Part shown: in pieces, positions 54,100-62,456 of the stretch
Layout: each line of letters begins with the position of its first letter
Numbering within the stretch: the stretch's first letter is position 1
Source of the DNA: Herbidospora daliensis
Lineage (GTDB): Bacteria; Actinomycetota; Actinomycetes; Streptosporangiales; Streptosporangiaceae
Length of the DNA stretch: 64,000 nucleotides
Assembly: GCF_001570585.1 (NCBI RefSeq)
Contig: NZ_BBXF01000005.1
Span: 434,001 to 498,000 of the forward strand
Direction of reading: 5' to 3'
The notes under the pieces: model-generated
Told to the model about the DNA's origin: nothing
The model's input: only the letters and a program-made list of their open reading frames with translations
The model's database searches: none
Made by a program: the position numbers and the translations under genes

Positions 54100-54180
54100 G
54101 AAATCGGCCGAGCCGGCTGGTGCCAGTCCCGGCCCACGTACCCGTTCGACCGGACGAGCACCGACGGACCGCCAGTCACG
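54100..54180 (-). pseudogene. Remnant of the FAD monooxygenase C terminus
   Basis: The minus strand encodes T-G-G-P-S-V-L-V-R-S-N-G-Y-V-G, matching T-G-G-P-L-V-L-V-R-P-D-G-Y-V-G of the intact enzyme at 56,414-57,838. DNA identity is obvious over about 70 bases. Directly upstream on the same strand an unrelated tail (V-R-S-S-E-T-V-Q-P-L-L-E-W-L) ends at a stop, so at least two dead genes abut here. Confidence 0.7.
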
Positions 54181-54255
54181 AGCCGCGCTCGGCGGCCTCA
54201 ACGAGCCACTCCAGCAGCGGTTGGACAGTCTCCGAAGATCTCACCGGCGTGATGT

Positions 54256-55386
54256 TCACCGATGCGGGCCCGTCATGAGCACCCGATCGGCCGACTCGTG
54301 GGCCTTCACGCTCGTCTCCGGGTTGTAGGAGTTCCCCGGCGCGGGAACCGACGTCGCCCCGGCTCTCACCAGCAGCGTCGTCCCCGGGATGTGCCGCGTG
54401 ACGGCCGCCCCGAAGTTCGTGAACAGACCCCAGCGGCGGCCGGCGGGCGGCTTGGGAGCGGCGACCTTCGTCCACTTCCCCGCCCGATTGCGCCACAGCG
54501 GCTCATCGAGGCCGTAGTCGAACCACACACCGCCGCTCCCGTCGGGTTCGATGTTCCCCGGCGAGGGAGTGCGGGGCGGGGTCAGGGTCGTCCACTTCGA
54601 CCCGCGCCGCTGCAGAACCGGCAGGCGGTCGCCGTCGAGCACCGAATGACCGGAGAGCCACAAGTCGCCGTTCTTGCCCGTGACGACGTCGTCGAGCTGG
54701 AGATGGACGCCGATCTTCGCCGGCGCCGAAACGGGCACCTTGGCCAGCGCCCGGCCGTTCCAGCGCAACGCGGCGGGGGTGCCACCCTGAATCGTGTCGT
54801 AGATGGCCTTGCCCGACTTGTACCGGCCGAGCACCCAGACGTCCCGCCCCTGGACCCGAACCGCCCCGACCTCGAGACCCGCTGGAACGGGCACCGACCG
54901 CCAGCGCGTGCCGTCGTACCGGCTCAGCTTCCCCTGCTCCGACAACCACGCCCCACCGGGAACGGCGGCGAGCAGCACGTAAGCCGAGGTGGAGAACGAC
55001 CGCATGACCCGCCAGCGCTTACCGTCCCAGCGATGGGCCCGACCGGAGGTGAGCGCCCACACGTCACCCGCCGATGAGGCGGACAGAGCGGTGATAGCCC
55101 CAGACGGCCTGGGCATCGACCGCCAGCGCCGGCCGTCGAAACGTTCGAGCAGGGCCACGTTGGACCCCGACACCAAGGCACCCGCGCCGGTCGCCGCCCA
55201 GATGTCCTTCGCCCCGCTCGCCGCCACGTGAGCGAACGCGTCATGGCCCGCCTTCGGCGGGAGCGGCGCCCACCGCCACACCGCCGCATCCCCGGCCATG
55301 CCGCCCGCCAGCACCGCCGCCATAACGACCGCCCACACGATTGACCCCCCACGTCGCCCCGGAAAGATCTGATCATTCTGGACCAT
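54256..55386 (-). CDS. Exported beta-propeller-like protein
   Basis: A 376-residue protein with one N-terminal hydrophobic segment (about 15-35, I-V-W-A-V-V-M-A-A-V-L-A-G-G) and repeats of the type D-V-W-A-L-T ... H-R-W-D-G-K-R-W-R, the same kind as in the lipoprotein at 10,448. No catalytic motif is seen. The ATG at 55386 is the first residue of the plausible N terminus; a GTG inside the hydrophobic stretch is less likely. Confidence 0.8.
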   Translation of the reverse strand: MVQNDQIFPGRRGGSIVWAVVMAAVLAGGMAGDAAVWRWAPLPPKAGHDAFAHVAASGAKDIWAATGAGALVSGSNVALLERFDGRRWRSMPRPSGAITALSASSAGDVWALTSGRAHRWDGKRWRVMRSFSTSAYVLLAAVPGGAWLSEQGKLSRYDGTRWRSVPVPAGLEVGAVRVQGRDVWVLGRYKSGKAIYDTIQGGTPAALRWNGRALAKVPVSAPAKIGVHLQLDDVVTGKNGDLWLSGHSVLDGDRLPVLQRRGSKWTTLTPPRTPSPGNIEPDGSGGVWFDYGLDEPLWRNRAGKWTKVAAPKPPAGRRWGLFTNFGAAVTRHIPGTTLLVRAGATSVPAPGNSYNPETSVKAHESADRVLMTGPHR

Positions 55387-55469
55387 CCGGGCTCGGCGAG
55401 GGTCTGATCGCTCGTGCCCGTTATAGAGTTCCCAGCTTCGGCCCGACAGCAGCATGGCGGATCCCGGGG

Positions 55470-55572
55470 GGCGGTCAACCGGCTCAAGCAGGTCCGGCCG
55501 TGGCCACCCGCTACGACTCTCTCCGGCACGGCGACCATCGCAGCGCTGGTCACATGGCTCAGGACCTGGTCC
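55470..55572 (+). mobile_element. Remnant of an IS5-like transposase C terminus
   Basis: The plus strand encodes V-N-R-L-K-Q in one frame, V-A-T-R-Y-D-S-L in a second, and A-T-I-A-A-L-V-T-W-L-R-T in the first again. Together these reproduce the conserved end of IS5-group DDE transposases (N-R-L-K-Q-x-R-x-x-A-T-R-Y-D-K-L ... I-W-L-R). No terminal inverted repeats or target duplication are recognisable. Confidence 0.65.
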
Positions 55573-55605
55573 AAGGAACAGGCTCCAACCATCGACACCC
55601 GGCTT

Positions 55606-56228
55606 GGCGTGCCGACCCTGACCCGCGTGAACGGCAGCCGGGGACATGACGGGAACCTTCCGAGCCTGCCCGGGACTCATCCCGCGCCGGCTCCAGCAGG
55701 AGGCTCACGACCTGTGTCGATACGCCCGCTCAACTCCGACGGGTCCTGCGTGGCGACATGTCGGATCTCGCGCAGAAGGCGTGAGAGGCGGTCTGCGGCA
55801 CCTGGGATGACGTCGCCCACTCAATACCGGTCAGCACAGAAAGTGGCTGCGCCAGGCGCTCAAGTACCGCTCGATCGACCTCAGCAGGAGACCGAAGGCG
55901 AGCGGCGCTGACCGACCACCTCGGCCCTGCCAGGAGAAGCCTCGTTCCTCGTTGCGGGGTTTTTTGCGAGCCACCTGGGTTTTGCACCAACCGGGCGCCT
56001 TTACAAAGTAAGTCTCACTGATGCATCTCCGCCGTGCCGAGCGCCGCCTCGGCCATCATCACGCGCCGATCCGGCGGCTCCATGCGGCAACAACGTCCAC
56101 CACGCCACGTTCAGCCCCTCCCCCCGGCCGATCGGGATCGGTCAGCCCCATCACGGAGGGCACGCTCCCCCCGATCGTGTACGCCAGCAGCCCTTCTCCC
56201 CCAGGCGCCCGCCGGATCCGGGCTTCCC
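55606..56228. pseudogene. Duplicated decay segment, copy B
   Basis: The segment is colinear with 51,605-52,212. Plus-strand fragments: R-G-D-M-S-D-L-A-Q-K-A, broken by a stop, and W-L-R-Q-A-L-K-Y-R-S-I-D-L. Minus-strand fragments: G-G-E-G-L-L-A-Y-T-I-G-G and, after a two-base insertion relative to copy A, G-A-R-H-G-G-D-A-S-V-R-L-T-L with TAA at 56001-56003. The remaining bases up to the monooxygenase stop (56,229-56,413) show no gene. Confidence 0.65.
55947..55965 (+). terminator. Intrinsic terminator of the dead plus-strand gene in copy B
   Basis: CCTCG (55947-55951) and CGGGG (55955-55959) form a five-base stem with a TTG loop, followed at once by six T residues (55960-55965). Confidence 0.55.
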
Positions 56229-56413
56229 GGTGTACGGGCGCGAGCCGCGGACTCGACCGAAAACCGCCACGATCTGCTGGCGCACCAACCCGGCGACAGC
56301 CCCGATGTCACGCGGACCGGCCACCGCCGCGCCATCCGGGTCGTTCTCACAGACCGGCGGCGGCCACCCGCAGACCGTACAGACCCAGCACCCCGGTCTT
56401 CGCCGCCCGAGAT

Positions 56414-57838
56414 TCAGTGCCCCGTGCCGCGGCTCGCCGGGGTGCCCGCCAACTCGGACAGAACCCGGTCGAGCTGGCTCGTCTCGGTCCCGGCCCAGCC
56501 CACGTACCCGTCGGGCCGGACGAGCACCAGCGGACCGCCGGTCTTGAGGCGCGCCACCACCCGAACCCGGTCATCCCGAAAGCCCGTGCCGGAGTCGCCG
56601 ATGAGCACGAAGTGCCCGCCGCGCAGCGCCTCGTACAGCCGCCCCCCGTCGGCGAGCGCGACGTCAGGAGCTCGCGTGCCGACCAGCGCGTGCGCCCCGC
56701 GAGGGGCCGGGTAGGTGTAGCCGACCCCGCTGATCTGCCCGGTGACCCGGGTGAAGATCCTCGGCACCGCCAGCGCCCGACGTACCGCGAACCCGCGGAC
56801 AGCCCGTCCGATAGGCGATTTGAGCATGGCCCCCCGGATGATGGCGCCGCTGCTGCGCAGCACCGACCGCCCGACCGGGTGGCGCTCAGTCTGGTACGTG
56901 TCCAGGAGCCCATCAGGCGCCCCGTGCAGGACCGCCGCCAGTTTCCAGCTCAGGTTGGCCGCGTCCTGCAGCCCCGTGTTCATGCCCTGCCCGCCCGCCG
57001 GCGAGTGGGCGTGGGCGGCGTCGCCGGCCAGGAAGACGCGGCCGACGCGGTAGTCGGGCACCTGCCGTTCGTCGCTGTGGAATCGCGACAACCAGCGCGG
57101 GTCGTGCATGCCGAAGTCGGTGCCCAGCGCGCGTTCGGTGACCTCCCGGACCTCCTCCAGGGTGAGCGGTTCGTCGTCGGCGACGGCGCGGCGGCGGTCC
57201 CAGGCGAAGACCCGGTAGTAGCCGTCCCCGAACGGGGCGACGAACGCGAAGGCGTCGCCGACCCCGTTGACGGTCAGCATCTCCGCCGGCGGCTCGGTGA
57301 CCTTCACGTCGGCGAGCATGATCGACTTCAGGACCGACTTGCCGGGGAAGGGCTGGCCGACCGCCCGGCGCACCGCGCTGTGGAAGCCGTCGGCCCCCAC
57401 GACGTAGGCGGCGCGGTAGGTCTTCCCGTCAGTGGTGACGGTGACCTCGGCGGCGTCCTGCCGGACGTCGACGACCTCGGCGTCGTGGACGATCTCGACG
57501 CCCGCCGCCAGAGCCCGCTCCAGGAGCAGGTTCTCCACGTTGTACTGCGGGGTGATCAGCAGGTACGGAAATCGGCTGGGCAGGCGGCCGAGGTCGACGG
57601 TCACCCGGTCGAACAGCCGCAGTTCGCCGAGCGTGGCGCCGGTGGAGACCAGGGCGTCGGCGAGGCCGCGGGCGTCCAGCTGCTCCAGGGTTCTGGCGTG
57701 GACGCCGAAAGCGCGCGAGAGGTTGGAAATCCGGCCGTCGCGGCGTTCCAGGATCGTGACGGAGATCCCGGCTTCGGCCAGGTCACCCGCCAGCAGCAGG
57801 CCGGTGGGTCCCGCGCCGACCACGATCACGTCGGGCAT
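56414..57838 (-). CDS. FAD-dependent aromatic monooxygenase (Rox/PgaE type)
   Basis: A 474-residue flavoprotein hydroxylase. Motifs are V-G-A-G-P-T-G-L-L-L-A-G (FAD Rossmann), V-V-G-A-D-G-F-H-S-A-V-R (DG motif) and F-L-A-G-D-A-A-H-A-H-S-P-A-G-G-Q-G-M-N (GD motif), with a thioredoxin-like C-terminal domain. Relatives hydroxylate polyketides or inactivate rifamycins; the substrate here is open. GGAGG before the ATG at 57838. It is divergent from a TetR gene with two palindromic sites between, so drug- or metabolite-induced expression is likely. Confidence 0.9.
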   Translation of the reverse strand: MPDVIVVGAGPTGLLLAGDLAEAGISVTILERRDGRISNLSRAFGVHARTLEQLDARGLADALVSTGATLGELRLFDRVTVDLGRLPSRFPYLLITPQYNVENLLLERALAAGVEIVHDAEVVDVRQDAAEVTVTTDGKTYRAAYVVGADGFHSAVRRAVGQPFPGKSVLKSIMLADVKVTEPPAEMLTVNGVGDAFAFVAPFGDGYYRVFAWDRRRAVADDEPLTLEEVREVTERALGTDFGMHDPRWLSRFHSDERQVPDYRVGRVFLAGDAAHAHSPAGGQGMNTGLQDAANLSWKLAAVLHGAPDGLLDTYQTERHPVGRSVLRSSGAIIRGAMLKSPIGRAVRGFAVRRALAVPRIFTRVTGQISGVGYTYPAPRGAHALVGTRAPDVALADGGRLYEALRGGHFVLIGDSGTGFRDDRVRVVARLKTGGPLVLVRPDGYVGWAGTETSQLDRVLSELAGTPASRGTGH

Positions 57839-57859
57839 GACGCCCTCCTTCAGAAGAGT

Positions 57860-57923
57860 CAACGTTTGTTGGCATCAGTAGAACCCGCCGCGCCTGGCAT
57901 GTCAACACGTGTTGGCCTACACT
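57860..57923. promoter_or_regulatory. Two TetR operators and a leaderless promoter
   Basis: The perfect palindrome CAACACGTGTTG lies at 57903-57914 and a related imperfect site CAACGTTTGTTG at 57860-57871. TACACT (57918-57923) ends seven bases before the TetR ATG, and TGGCAT (57895-57900) is spaced by 17 bases. One site covers the TetR promoter and the other the monooxygenase promoter. Confidence 0.65.
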
Positions 57924-57930
57924 TGTTGAC

Positions 57931-58521
57931 ATGACCAAGGGACGCCGCTCGGACGCCACCAAGGAGGCGATCCTCGCCGCCGCGCGCGAGCTGTTCGCCA
58001 GCGACGGATACGAACGCGCCACCATCCGGGCCATCGCCGCGAGCGCCGGAATCGACCCCGCCATGGTCATGCGCTATTTCGAGAACAAGGAGAAGCTGTT
58101 CGCCGCCGCCGCGGAGTTCGACCTGCGCATCCCCGATCTCGCCGGCACTCCCCCCGACCAGATCGGCGCGCGGATCGCCGGCCACGTCATCGACCGCTGG
58201 GACGGCGACGAGACCCTCATGGCGCTGCTCCGCGCCGCCGTCACCCACCAGGCCGCCGCCGACCGCATGCGGGAGATCTTCGCGACCCAGCTCGGCCCGG
58301 CCGTGCTCGCCATCGCGCCCGACGAGCCCGCCACCCGCGCGGGGCTGATCGCCAGCCAGGTCCTGGGCCTGGCCTTGACGCGTTACGTGCTGCGCCTGCC
58401 GCCGGTCACCGCCATGGACAGGGACGGGGTCGTCGCCTGGATCGGCCCGACCCTGCAGAACTACCTGACCGGCCCCCGGCCGACGGCCGGCCCCGAGGCC
58501 GCGCCGCCGGAAATCCGGTAG
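57931..58521 (+). CDS. TetR family regulator of the monooxygenase gene
   Basis: A 196-residue repressor with helix-turn-helix A-T-I-R-A-I-A-A-S-A-G-I-D-P-A-M-V-M-R-Y-F and a TetR_C_17-like ligand domain. The divergent arrangement with the FAD monooxygenase and the two CAAC-n4-GTTG palindromes between them make it the probable repressor of both genes. Confidence 0.9.
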   Translation: MTKGRRSDATKEAILAAARELFASDGYERATIRAIAASAGIDPAMVMRYFENKEKLFAAAAEFDLRIPDLAGTPPDQIGARIAGHVIDRWDGDETLMALLRAAVTHQAAADRMREIFATQLGPAVLAIAPDEPATRAGLIASQVLGLALTRYVLRLPPVTAMDRDGVVAWIGPTLQNYLTGPRPTAGPEAAPPEIR

Positions 58522-58671
58522 GTAAGCGCCGGAAGCGGGCCCGCGTCAGTTCCGCCTCGGCGGCGACGTCGTCCAAGCCGGCGTCGAGGATCTGCTCGCA
58601 ACCGCCAGATTCGGGGCACCGTACTAGACGTGGGGGTATACGAATCACCGTCTGCTTCTCTGGGGGCCCAC

Positions 58672-59847
58672 ATGTCCACGCTGCCGTTCGACAAGTCGGC
58701 GGGCCCACTCCGCCGCCCGCCTGAGCTGGGCGAACTCCAGGAACAGGGCCCGGTCCACCCGGTGACCACGGCCGTGGGCGACCCGGCCTGGCTCGTCACC
58801 GGTTATGAGGAGGTACGCCGCCTGCTCGCCGACGACCGCCTCGGCCGCGCCCATCCGCAGCCCGAACACGCCTCCCGCAGCGGGGAGTCGGCGCTGTTCG
58901 GCGGCCCGTTCGGGAACTTCGACACCGAGCAGGCCGACCACCGCCGCATGCGCGCCCTCCTGCAGCCCCACTTCTCCCCCAAGCGCATGCGCGCCCTGCG
59001 TCCCCGCATCGAGGAACTCACCACGGCGCTGCTCGACGAGATGGAGGCGGCCGGCTCCCCCGCCGACCTGCACGCCGCGCTGGCCCTGCCGCTGCCGATC
59101 GCCGTCATCTGCGAACTCCTCGGCGTGCCCTACGGCGACCGTGACCGGTTCCGCGCCTGGAGCCAGGCCGCCGCCGACGTCACCGACCGCGCCCGCTCAG
59201 AGCGAGGTCTGTCCGATCTGTTCCGGTACGGCCGTGACCTGGTCGCCCGCAAACGCGCCGAAGGCGACCCCGACGCCGACGTGATCTCCCGCCTGGCCGC
59301 CGCCGACGGGGTCGACGACGACGAGGCCGCCATGCTGGGCATGTCCCTGCTGTTCGCCGGCCACGAGACCACCGTCACCGCGATCGGCATGGGCACGCTG
59401 TGGCTGATGTCGACCCCCGGCCAGTGGGAGGCGCTGGCCGCCGACCCCGCCCGTATCGACGCCACCGTGGAGGAGATCCTGCGCGGCTTCGGCCTGGGCG
59501 GCGGCGGCCTGGTGCGCTACGCCCGCACCGACCTCGACGTGGAGGGTGTGCGGGTGCGGACCGGTGACCTGGTCCTGCTGGACACGGGTGCGGCCAACCA
59601 CGACCCCGCCGCGTACACCGAACCCGAACGTTTCGACCCCGACGGCTCAGTCGCGCCGCACCTCAGCTTCGGCCACGGCGCGCGTTACTGCATCGGTGCG
59701 CCCCTGGCCCGCATCGAGCTGAGCGTGGTCTTCGGCCAGCTCGTCAAGCGGTTCCCGGCCCTGCGGCTCGGCCGGCCCCTGGAAGAGATGACCTTCGACC
59801 CGAAGACCCTCACCGGCGGACTGACCTCGCTGCCCGTGTCCTGGTGA
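58672..59847 (+). CDS. Cytochrome P450
   Basis: A 391-residue soluble P450. I helix A-G-H-E-T-T, ExxR region E-E-I-L-R and the heme loop F-G-H-G-A-R-Y-C-I-G with Cys340 as ligand. It resembles CYP105/107-like secondary-metabolism enzymes. ATG 58672 gives the usual N terminus; the longer frame is not supported. No ferredoxin gene accompanies it. It is convergent with another P450, 16 bases apart. Confidence 0.9.
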   Translation: MSTLPFDKSAGPLRRPPELGELQEQGPVHPVTTAVGDPAWLVTGYEEVRRLLADDRLGRAHPQPEHASRSGESALFGGPFGNFDTEQADHRRMRALLQPHFSPKRMRALRPRIEELTTALLDEMEAAGSPADLHAALALPLPIAVICELLGVPYGDRDRFRAWSQAAADVTDRARSERGLSDLFRYGRDLVARKRAEGDPDADVISRLAAADGVDDDEAAMLGMSLLFAGHETTVTAIGMGTLWLMSTPGQWEALAADPARIDATVEEILRGFGLGGGGLVRYARTDLDVEGVRVRTGDLVLLDTGAANHDPAAYTEPERFDPDGSVAPHLSFGHGARYCIGAPLARIELSVVFGQLVKRFPALRLGRPLEEMTFDPKTLTGGLTSLPVSW

Positions 59848-59863
59848 CCGGCCGTGCCGTCGG

Positions 59864-61051
59864 TCAAGCGCGCCTGACCAGCAGGCGGCCCGGCCGGTGC
59901 ACCAGCCCGTTCGTCCAGGGGATCTCCTCCGGCGGCCCGGCCAGGCGCAAGCCGGGCAACCGGGTCGCCAGCGCCCTGATCGCCTCGGTCAGCTCGACGC
60001 GGGCCAGGGCGGCGGCCAGGCAGCGGTGGGGGCCGTACCCGAAGGCCACGTGGGGGTTGGGGGTGTGCCCGGCGAACCGGTGGATGTCGAACTCGCCGGG
60101 GTCCGGGAACGCCTGAGGGTCGTGGTTGGCCGCCAGCAGGTCGGGCAACACCACGGTGCCCTTCGTGACCGGGCAGCCGCTCGGCAGGTCGAGGTCGTCG
60201 GTGATTCGGCGCATGAATGCGCTGGCCGGAGGTCCGTCGTACCGGAGCACCTCTTCGATCGCGGTCGGCGCCAGCTCCGGATTCCCGGTCAGCTCGGCCC
60301 AGGCTTTCGGATGCAGCAGCAGCCGCAGCACCCCCTTGGCGATCATCGAGGCGGTCGTCTCGTGCCCGGCGGTGATGAGGGAGAAGACCGTGTTGACCAG
60401 CTCGCCCTCGGTCAGCCGGTCGTCTTCGTCGCGGGCGGCCACCAGCAGGTCGATCAGGTCGTGGCCCGGCCTCGCGCGGTGGTCGGCGACCAGTTCGGCG
60501 CAGTAGGCCATGAAGTCGGTGTAGCCCCGGTAGCGCACCATCTCGTCGGCCGTGGACGTGGTGAGGAACATGTCGGTCCAGGCGAGGAACTGCTCGTACC
60601 GCTCCGTCGGCACGCCGAGCAGCTCGCAGATCACCCGGCACGGGATCTGCACCGCGAACGCGCTCACCAGGTCGAACTCGTCGTCGAGCTCGTCGATCAG
60701 CTGGTCGGCGATCTCCACGATCCTCGGCCGCCAGCGCTCGACCTGGCGCGGGGTGAAGGCGCCCTGCATGATGCGCCGGTAGCGGGTGTGCTCGGGCGGA
60801 TCCTGGTTGACCAGGGCGTCGGGGTCGTCGTCGATGCCGAGACCGGCGACGAACCGGGGTAATCCCGGCAACCGCAGGTTCCGGCTGGACGCGGGTGAGG
60901 CCAGCAGGACGCGGACGTCCTCGTACCGCACGGCCACCGGCACGTGGTCGCCGCTCGGCATCGCGGCCGTTCCCAGCGGGTCGTGCTCGCGGCGGCGAGG
61001 GTAGTCGGGGGACGGCGTGCCCAACGGACCTGGGCGGATCTCAGCGGTCAT
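59864..61051 (-). CDS. Cytochrome P450
   Basis: A 395-residue soluble P450 with I helix A-G-H-E-T-T, E-E-V-L-R and heme loop F-G-Y-G-P-H-R-C-L-A (Cys344). The alanines after the cysteine (C-L-A-A-A-L-A-R instead of C-L-G-A-x-L-A-R) are a minor variant. GGGAGG five bases upstream supports ATG 61051. It is divergent from the AraC gene, its likely regulator. Confidence 0.9.
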   Translation of the reverse strand: MTAEIRPGPLGTPSPDYPRRREHDPLGTAAMPSGDHVPVAVRYEDVRVLLASPASSRNLRLPGLPRFVAGLGIDDDPDALVNQDPPEHTRYRRIMQGAFTPRQVERWRPRIVEIADQLIDELDDEFDLVSAFAVQIPCRVICELLGVPTERYEQFLAWTDMFLTTSTADEMVRYRGYTDFMAYCAELVADHRARPGHDLIDLLVAARDEDDRLTEGELVNTVFSLITAGHETTASMIAKGVLRLLLHPKAWAELTGNPELAPTAIEEVLRYDGPPASAFMRRITDDLDLPSGCPVTKGTVVLPDLLAANHDPQAFPDPGEFDIHRFAGHTPNPHVAFGYGPHRCLAAALARVELTEAIRALATRLPGLRLAGPPEEIPWTNGLVHRPGRLLVRRA

Positions 61052-61125
61052 CACAACCTCCCGACGGAACGTAACACCCTGAGCGCACCGAGCAACCCCC
61101 TCGCGCCGCCGACTAGGCTCGCGAC

Positions 61126-62004
61126 GTGTTCGATTCGCCTGACTTCGATACCTCGTCGTATGCCGATTTCGACACCGCGGCCTACGTGCGGCACACGTAC
61201 AACAGCTGGGACACCGCCGGCTGGCGGTCGCTGCTGGTGCAGAGCTTCGATCACGCGTCCCGGGCCGAGCAGCTCCCCATGCCCGCGGTCTCCGACCTGC
61301 ACATCGTGTTGTGCGTGGCGGGCGACGCCGACGTCCGGCTGCAGGCGGGCGGGCGGCCCGTCGAACGGCGGTGGGTGCCGGGGCACATCGAGCTCATGGT
61401 TCCGGGGCGGGCGACCTCGTTCGACTACCGGTCGACGTCGCGGTTGCGGACCGTCCAGGTGCACGTCCCCTCGGCGGCGGTCCGCGCCGCCGCCGGGGCG
61501 CTGGGCGGCCGGGATCCCGACTTCGAGGCGCTGGCCGCCGCCGTCGGGGCGGGCGATCCGGTCGTCGAGCAGCTGCTGCGGGCGCTGCCGTGCAGCGGGG
61601 CCGCGGGTGATCTGTACGCCGAGTCGGCCGGGGCGTTTCTCGCGACCCACGTGCTGACCCTCGGCAGATATGTGCGGCTGCCCGGCCCTGAGCACGCCGC
61701 CGTCCGGGCGAGCATCGCGATCATGCGGGATCGGCTGGCGGGGCCGCTGACGCTGGCCGCGATCGCCGCCGAGGTGCATCTGAGCGTGTACCACTTCGTC
61801 CGGGTCTTCCGGGAGGCGACCGGCGAGACGCCCCACCGTTATCTGACCCGATTACGGATCGAGCAGGCCCGGCGCCTGCTGACCACCACGTCGCTCAGCC
61901 TCGAACAGATCGCCCCGCGCTGCGGGTTCGCCTCCCCGGGCGCGTTGTCGTCGGCCTTCCTGCGCCAGATGGGGGTACGCCCGTCGGCGTACCGCAAGAA
62001 CTGA
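61126..62004 (+). CDS. AraC family transcriptional regulator
   Basis: A 292-residue regulator with an AraC-binding-like N-terminal beta domain and a C-terminal double helix-turn-helix: L-A-A-I-A-A-E-V-H-L-S-V-Y-H-F-V-R-V-F and I-A-P-R-C-G-F-A-S-P-G-A-L-S-S-A-F. GTG start; TAGGCT ends six bases upstream, so likely leaderless. It may control the divergent P450 or the downstream SRPBCC/DUF2306 pair. Confidence 0.9.
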   Translation: MFDSPDFDTSSYADFDTAAYVRHTYNSWDTAGWRSLLVQSFDHASRAEQLPMPAVSDLHIVLCVAGDADVRLQAGGRPVERRWVPGHIELMVPGRATSFDYRSTSRLRTVQVHVPSAAVRAAAGALGGRDPDFEALAAAVGAGDPVVEQLLRALPCSGAAGDLYAESAGAFLATHVLTLGRYVRLPGPEHAAVRASIAIMRDRLAGPLTLAAIAAEVHLSVYHFVRVFREATGETPHRYLTRLRIEQARRLLTTTSLSLEQIAPRCGFASPGALSSAFLRQMGVRPSAYRKN

Positions 62005-62063
62005 TCGATTGACCGCAATCGGCCGCATGTCCGGCAAGGTCGGCAGCTCCTACGTTGGGGCGC

Positions 62064-62456
62064 ATGCCGTATTCCTACGGGGTCACCGCACACTCCCAGG
62101 CCCCTCCTGACGCCGTCTTCGCGGCATTGGTCCACGCGGCCACCTGGCCCCGTTGGTCGCCGATCGACTCCGCCGACGTGGAGAACGGCGACCCCGGCGA
62201 CACCTGGACCTTCCCCAGCAGCCGGAACGTCTCCCGGAAGCGGATCGTCGCGCTGATCGACGACCGGCGGTTACCTCGGCGCCCCTTCCGCTCGTACCGG
62301 GGCACCGTCGATCTCTCCCCCGCGCCCGGCGGGGGCACCCCCATCACGTGGTCGGCCACTTTCTGGACCTGGTACCTGACCCGCTTCATGCAGCGCATGG
62401 TCGACGGCCTCGCCGCGTACCCCGACCACCCACGACACGAGAAGGACACCCGATGA
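62064..62456 (+). CDS. SRPBCC family protein (polyketide cyclase/START-like fold)
   Basis: A 130-residue protein with the helix-grip pattern A-P-P-D-A-V-F-A-A-L-V-H-A-A-T-W-P-R-W-S-P-I and the central strand T-F-P-S-S-R. The fold binds hydrophobic ligands; the ligand is unknown. TACGTT ends seven bases before ATG 62064. It overlaps the DUF2306 gene by ATGA. Confidence 0.85.
   Translation: MPYSYGVTAHSQAPPDAVFAALVHAATWPRWSPIDSADVENGDPGDTWTFPSSRNVSRKRIVALIDDRRLPRRPFRSYRGTVDLSPAPGGGTPITWSATFWTWYLTRFMQRMVDGLAAYPDHPRHEKDTR

Noticed and set aside
58522-58671. A minus-strand fragment E-Q-I-L-D-A-G-L-D-D-V-A-A-E-A before the P450 gene
   Set aside because: Possible remnant, but too short and without a recognised family to call.
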